From Saonia flava (GTDB taxonomy: Bacteria; Bacteroidota; Bacteroidia; Flavobacteriales; Flavobacteriaceae): a stretch of 64,000 nucleotides of DNA. Positions 62,717-64,000 of this stretch are shown here, piece by piece. Within the stretch, counting starts at the first letter, position 1. Every line of letters begins with the position of its first letter. The position numbers and the translations under genes are program-made. Below the pieces are notes generated by a model, which saw nothing but the letters and a program-made list of their open reading frames with translations, was not told where the DNA came from and searched no databases. The stretch spans positions 1,985,062-2,049,061 of the forward strand of contig NZ_JAATJJ010000001.1 in assembly GCF_011927795.1 (NCBI RefSeq), in the 5' to 3' direction.

Positions 62717-64000
62717 ATGAAAAAAATAATTTTAACAGCGGTTGCTCTAATTACGGTCATGTTTATTGGCTGTGATAAGTTTGATGTTGACAATGATAAC
62801 CCAGATGTGGCATTGGACATAAGTAATAATCCAGAATTATTGCTTACACAGTTACAGAGAAACTCAATTAGAGGTGCAGTTGGTGACTCTTGGAGCGAAG
62901 GAAACCTTATGGGACAATATGGTGCCCGTATTGTATTTACCTCTTTTGACCTTTTTGACTGGGGTTCACAATCTGGGTCATGGAACAACTATTTTACACG
63001 AATTAGAGATGCTAAAGAGTTGGAAAGAATAGCTATGGAAGAAGAAATTCCTAGTTATGTTGGTGCTTCTAAAATAATGCAGGTTTGGATGTTCAGCCTT
63101 CTAACGGACATGTGGGGGGATATTCCTTATTCCGAAGTTGCACAGGCCAATGATGAAAATTATTTTCCTGAATATGATACACAACAAGCTATTTATACAG
63201 ATATGTTGGCTCAATTAAAATCAGCCAATGATATTTTAGCGGGTACGGATGCCTCTCTTAAGGGAGACCTGCTTTTTGATGGTGATTTATCTCTTTGGAG
63301 AAAATTTGCAAACTCTTTAAGATTACGTTTGGCCTTAAGGTTAAGCAATGTAGATGCTTCTATGGCTCAAAGTGTTATTGGTGAAATTTACGGAAACCCA
63401 TCCCAATATCCAGTCATGACATCTAATGAGGATAATGCAACTATGCAATTCTTGTCCGCAAATCCAGATGCACATCCTATAACTGAAGAGTCCGTATATA
63501 GGGTTGGATCTTACAATGAATACAGAATTTCTGAGAATTTTGTAGGTCTATTGGAAAGTTTTGATGACCCAAGATTGAATTTCTTAGCAGACCCAACGGC
63601 AAATTCTGTGGAGAGCGGCACCCCAACTATAGAGGGAATGCAAAACGGAATAGTAGATGGTCCTGCATATGAATATAAAGGAGGGGATGCTTTTCTGTCC
63701 AAATTCAATATAGATTATTTCTATCTACAGGCCAATGCCAATGAAGCTCGGTTAATGACCTATTCAGAAGTTGCCTTTATTTTAGCAGAGGCGTCCCTAA
63801 GAGGATGGATTGGTGGGGATGACCAAGCCCTTTATGAAGAAGGCATTCAGGGAAATTTTGATTATTGGGATGTAGATATGCCCTCTGATTACTTAACGCG
63901 TGCCGGTGTTGCTTATAACGGAACTATAGAGACTATTATGAGCCAAAAATACATTGCTTTGTTTTATACTGATTACCAAGGATTCATAGAATTTAAGAGA
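62717..64000 (+). CDS. SusD/RagB-type lipoprotein, 3' end missing
   Basis: The frame from this ATG is open to the last base (428 codons), so the stop lies beyond the window. MKKIILTAVALITVMFIGCD gives a lipoprotein signal with lipobox FIGC. Features such as MQVWMFSLLTDMWGDIPYSE and KFANSLRLRLALRLS are typical of the SusD-like_2 group, and TYSEVAFILAEASLRGW follows later. It should cap the SusC barrel on the cell surface and bind the ligand. It is 62 bp after susC. Confidence 0.92.
   Translation, partial: MKKIILTAVALITVMFIGCDKFDVDNDNPDVALDISNNPELLLTQLQRNSIRGAVGDSWSEGNLMGQYGARIVFTSFDLFDWGSQSGSWNNYFTRIRDAKELERIAMEEEIPSYVGASKIMQVWMFSLLTDMWGDIPYSEVAQANDENYFPEYDTQQAIYTDMLAQLKSANDILAGTDASLKGDLLFDGDLSLWRKFANSLRLRLALRLSNVDASMAQSVIGEIYGNPSQYPVMTSNEDNATMQFLSANPDAHPITEESVYRVGSYNEYRISENFVGLLESFDDPRLNFLADPTANSVESGTPTIEGMQNGIVDGPAYEYKGGDAFLSKFNIDYFYLQANANEARLMTYSEVAFILAEASLRGWIGGDDQALYEEGIQGNFDYWDVDMPSDYLTRAGVAYNGTIETIMSQKYIALFYTDYQGFIEFKR

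Noticed and set aside
1-64000. tRNA, rRNA, known riboswitches, integrase or attachment sites
   Set aside because: No cloverleaf, rRNA segment, recognised riboswitch or recombinase was seen in any intergenic region.

Overview
The window looks like chromosomal DNA of a flavobacterium (Bacteroidota, family Flavobacteriaceae). The evidence is the AT-rich base composition, the Bacteroidota promoter pattern TTTG-N19-21-TAnnTTTG (textbook copy before the OmpA gene), a complete batA-E aerotolerance operon, a SusC/SusD pair, an IPExxxVDY protein, a fused CcoN/CcoO oxidase and the acpP-fabF-rnc-pyk order. No rRNA, tRNA, insertion sequence, prophage or CRISPR array was seen.

Layout. Bases 1-2674 hold a truncated sugar kinase, an AlbA_2 protein and a short-chain dehydrogenase. 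Bases 2875-11975 are the MoxR/DUF58/Bat operon. Bases 12067-23376 are housekeeping: pheS, a CYTH protein, dinB, pyk, rnc, fabF, acpP, purN, an RNase H, a PfkB kinase and a PurF-like enzyme. Bases 23467-23964 contain no protein gene but three tandem copies of a compact promoter/40-nt core/terminator unit that I read as an undescribed small-RNA family. Manganese-type superoxide dismutase follows, then an AddAB-type helicase-nuclease pair with an OmpA/TSP3 gene lodged between its subunits.

Bases 33041-51497 form a low-oxygen and sulfur block: the cco cytochrome cbb3 oxidase and assembly operon, a persulfide dioxygenase-rhodanese fusion with sulfide:quinone oxidoreductase, anaerobic hemN, two universal stress proteins and an SLC13 permease. 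Four promoters in this block each carry an FNR/CRP-like box (TGAT-N4-ATCA, one copy with one mismatch) exactly 23 bp before the -7 element, so its centre lies near -41.5. This implies one regulon controlled by an FNR-type protein encoded elsewhere.

Bases 51528-55252 carry pckA, a phosphofructokinase and a lipoprotein gene. Bases 55317-64000 look like a phosphonate-use locus: a DUF5690 membrane protein, a TIGR03364 FAD oxidoreductase, a phosphonatase-like hydrolase, an XRE-cupin regulator and a SusC/SusD uptake pair (SusD runs off the window). An 11-bp element, GTATTTGTAAA, occurs as an inverted pair before both operons and may be the regulator's operator or part of the promoters.

All names come from recognising motifs by eye; no database search was possible.
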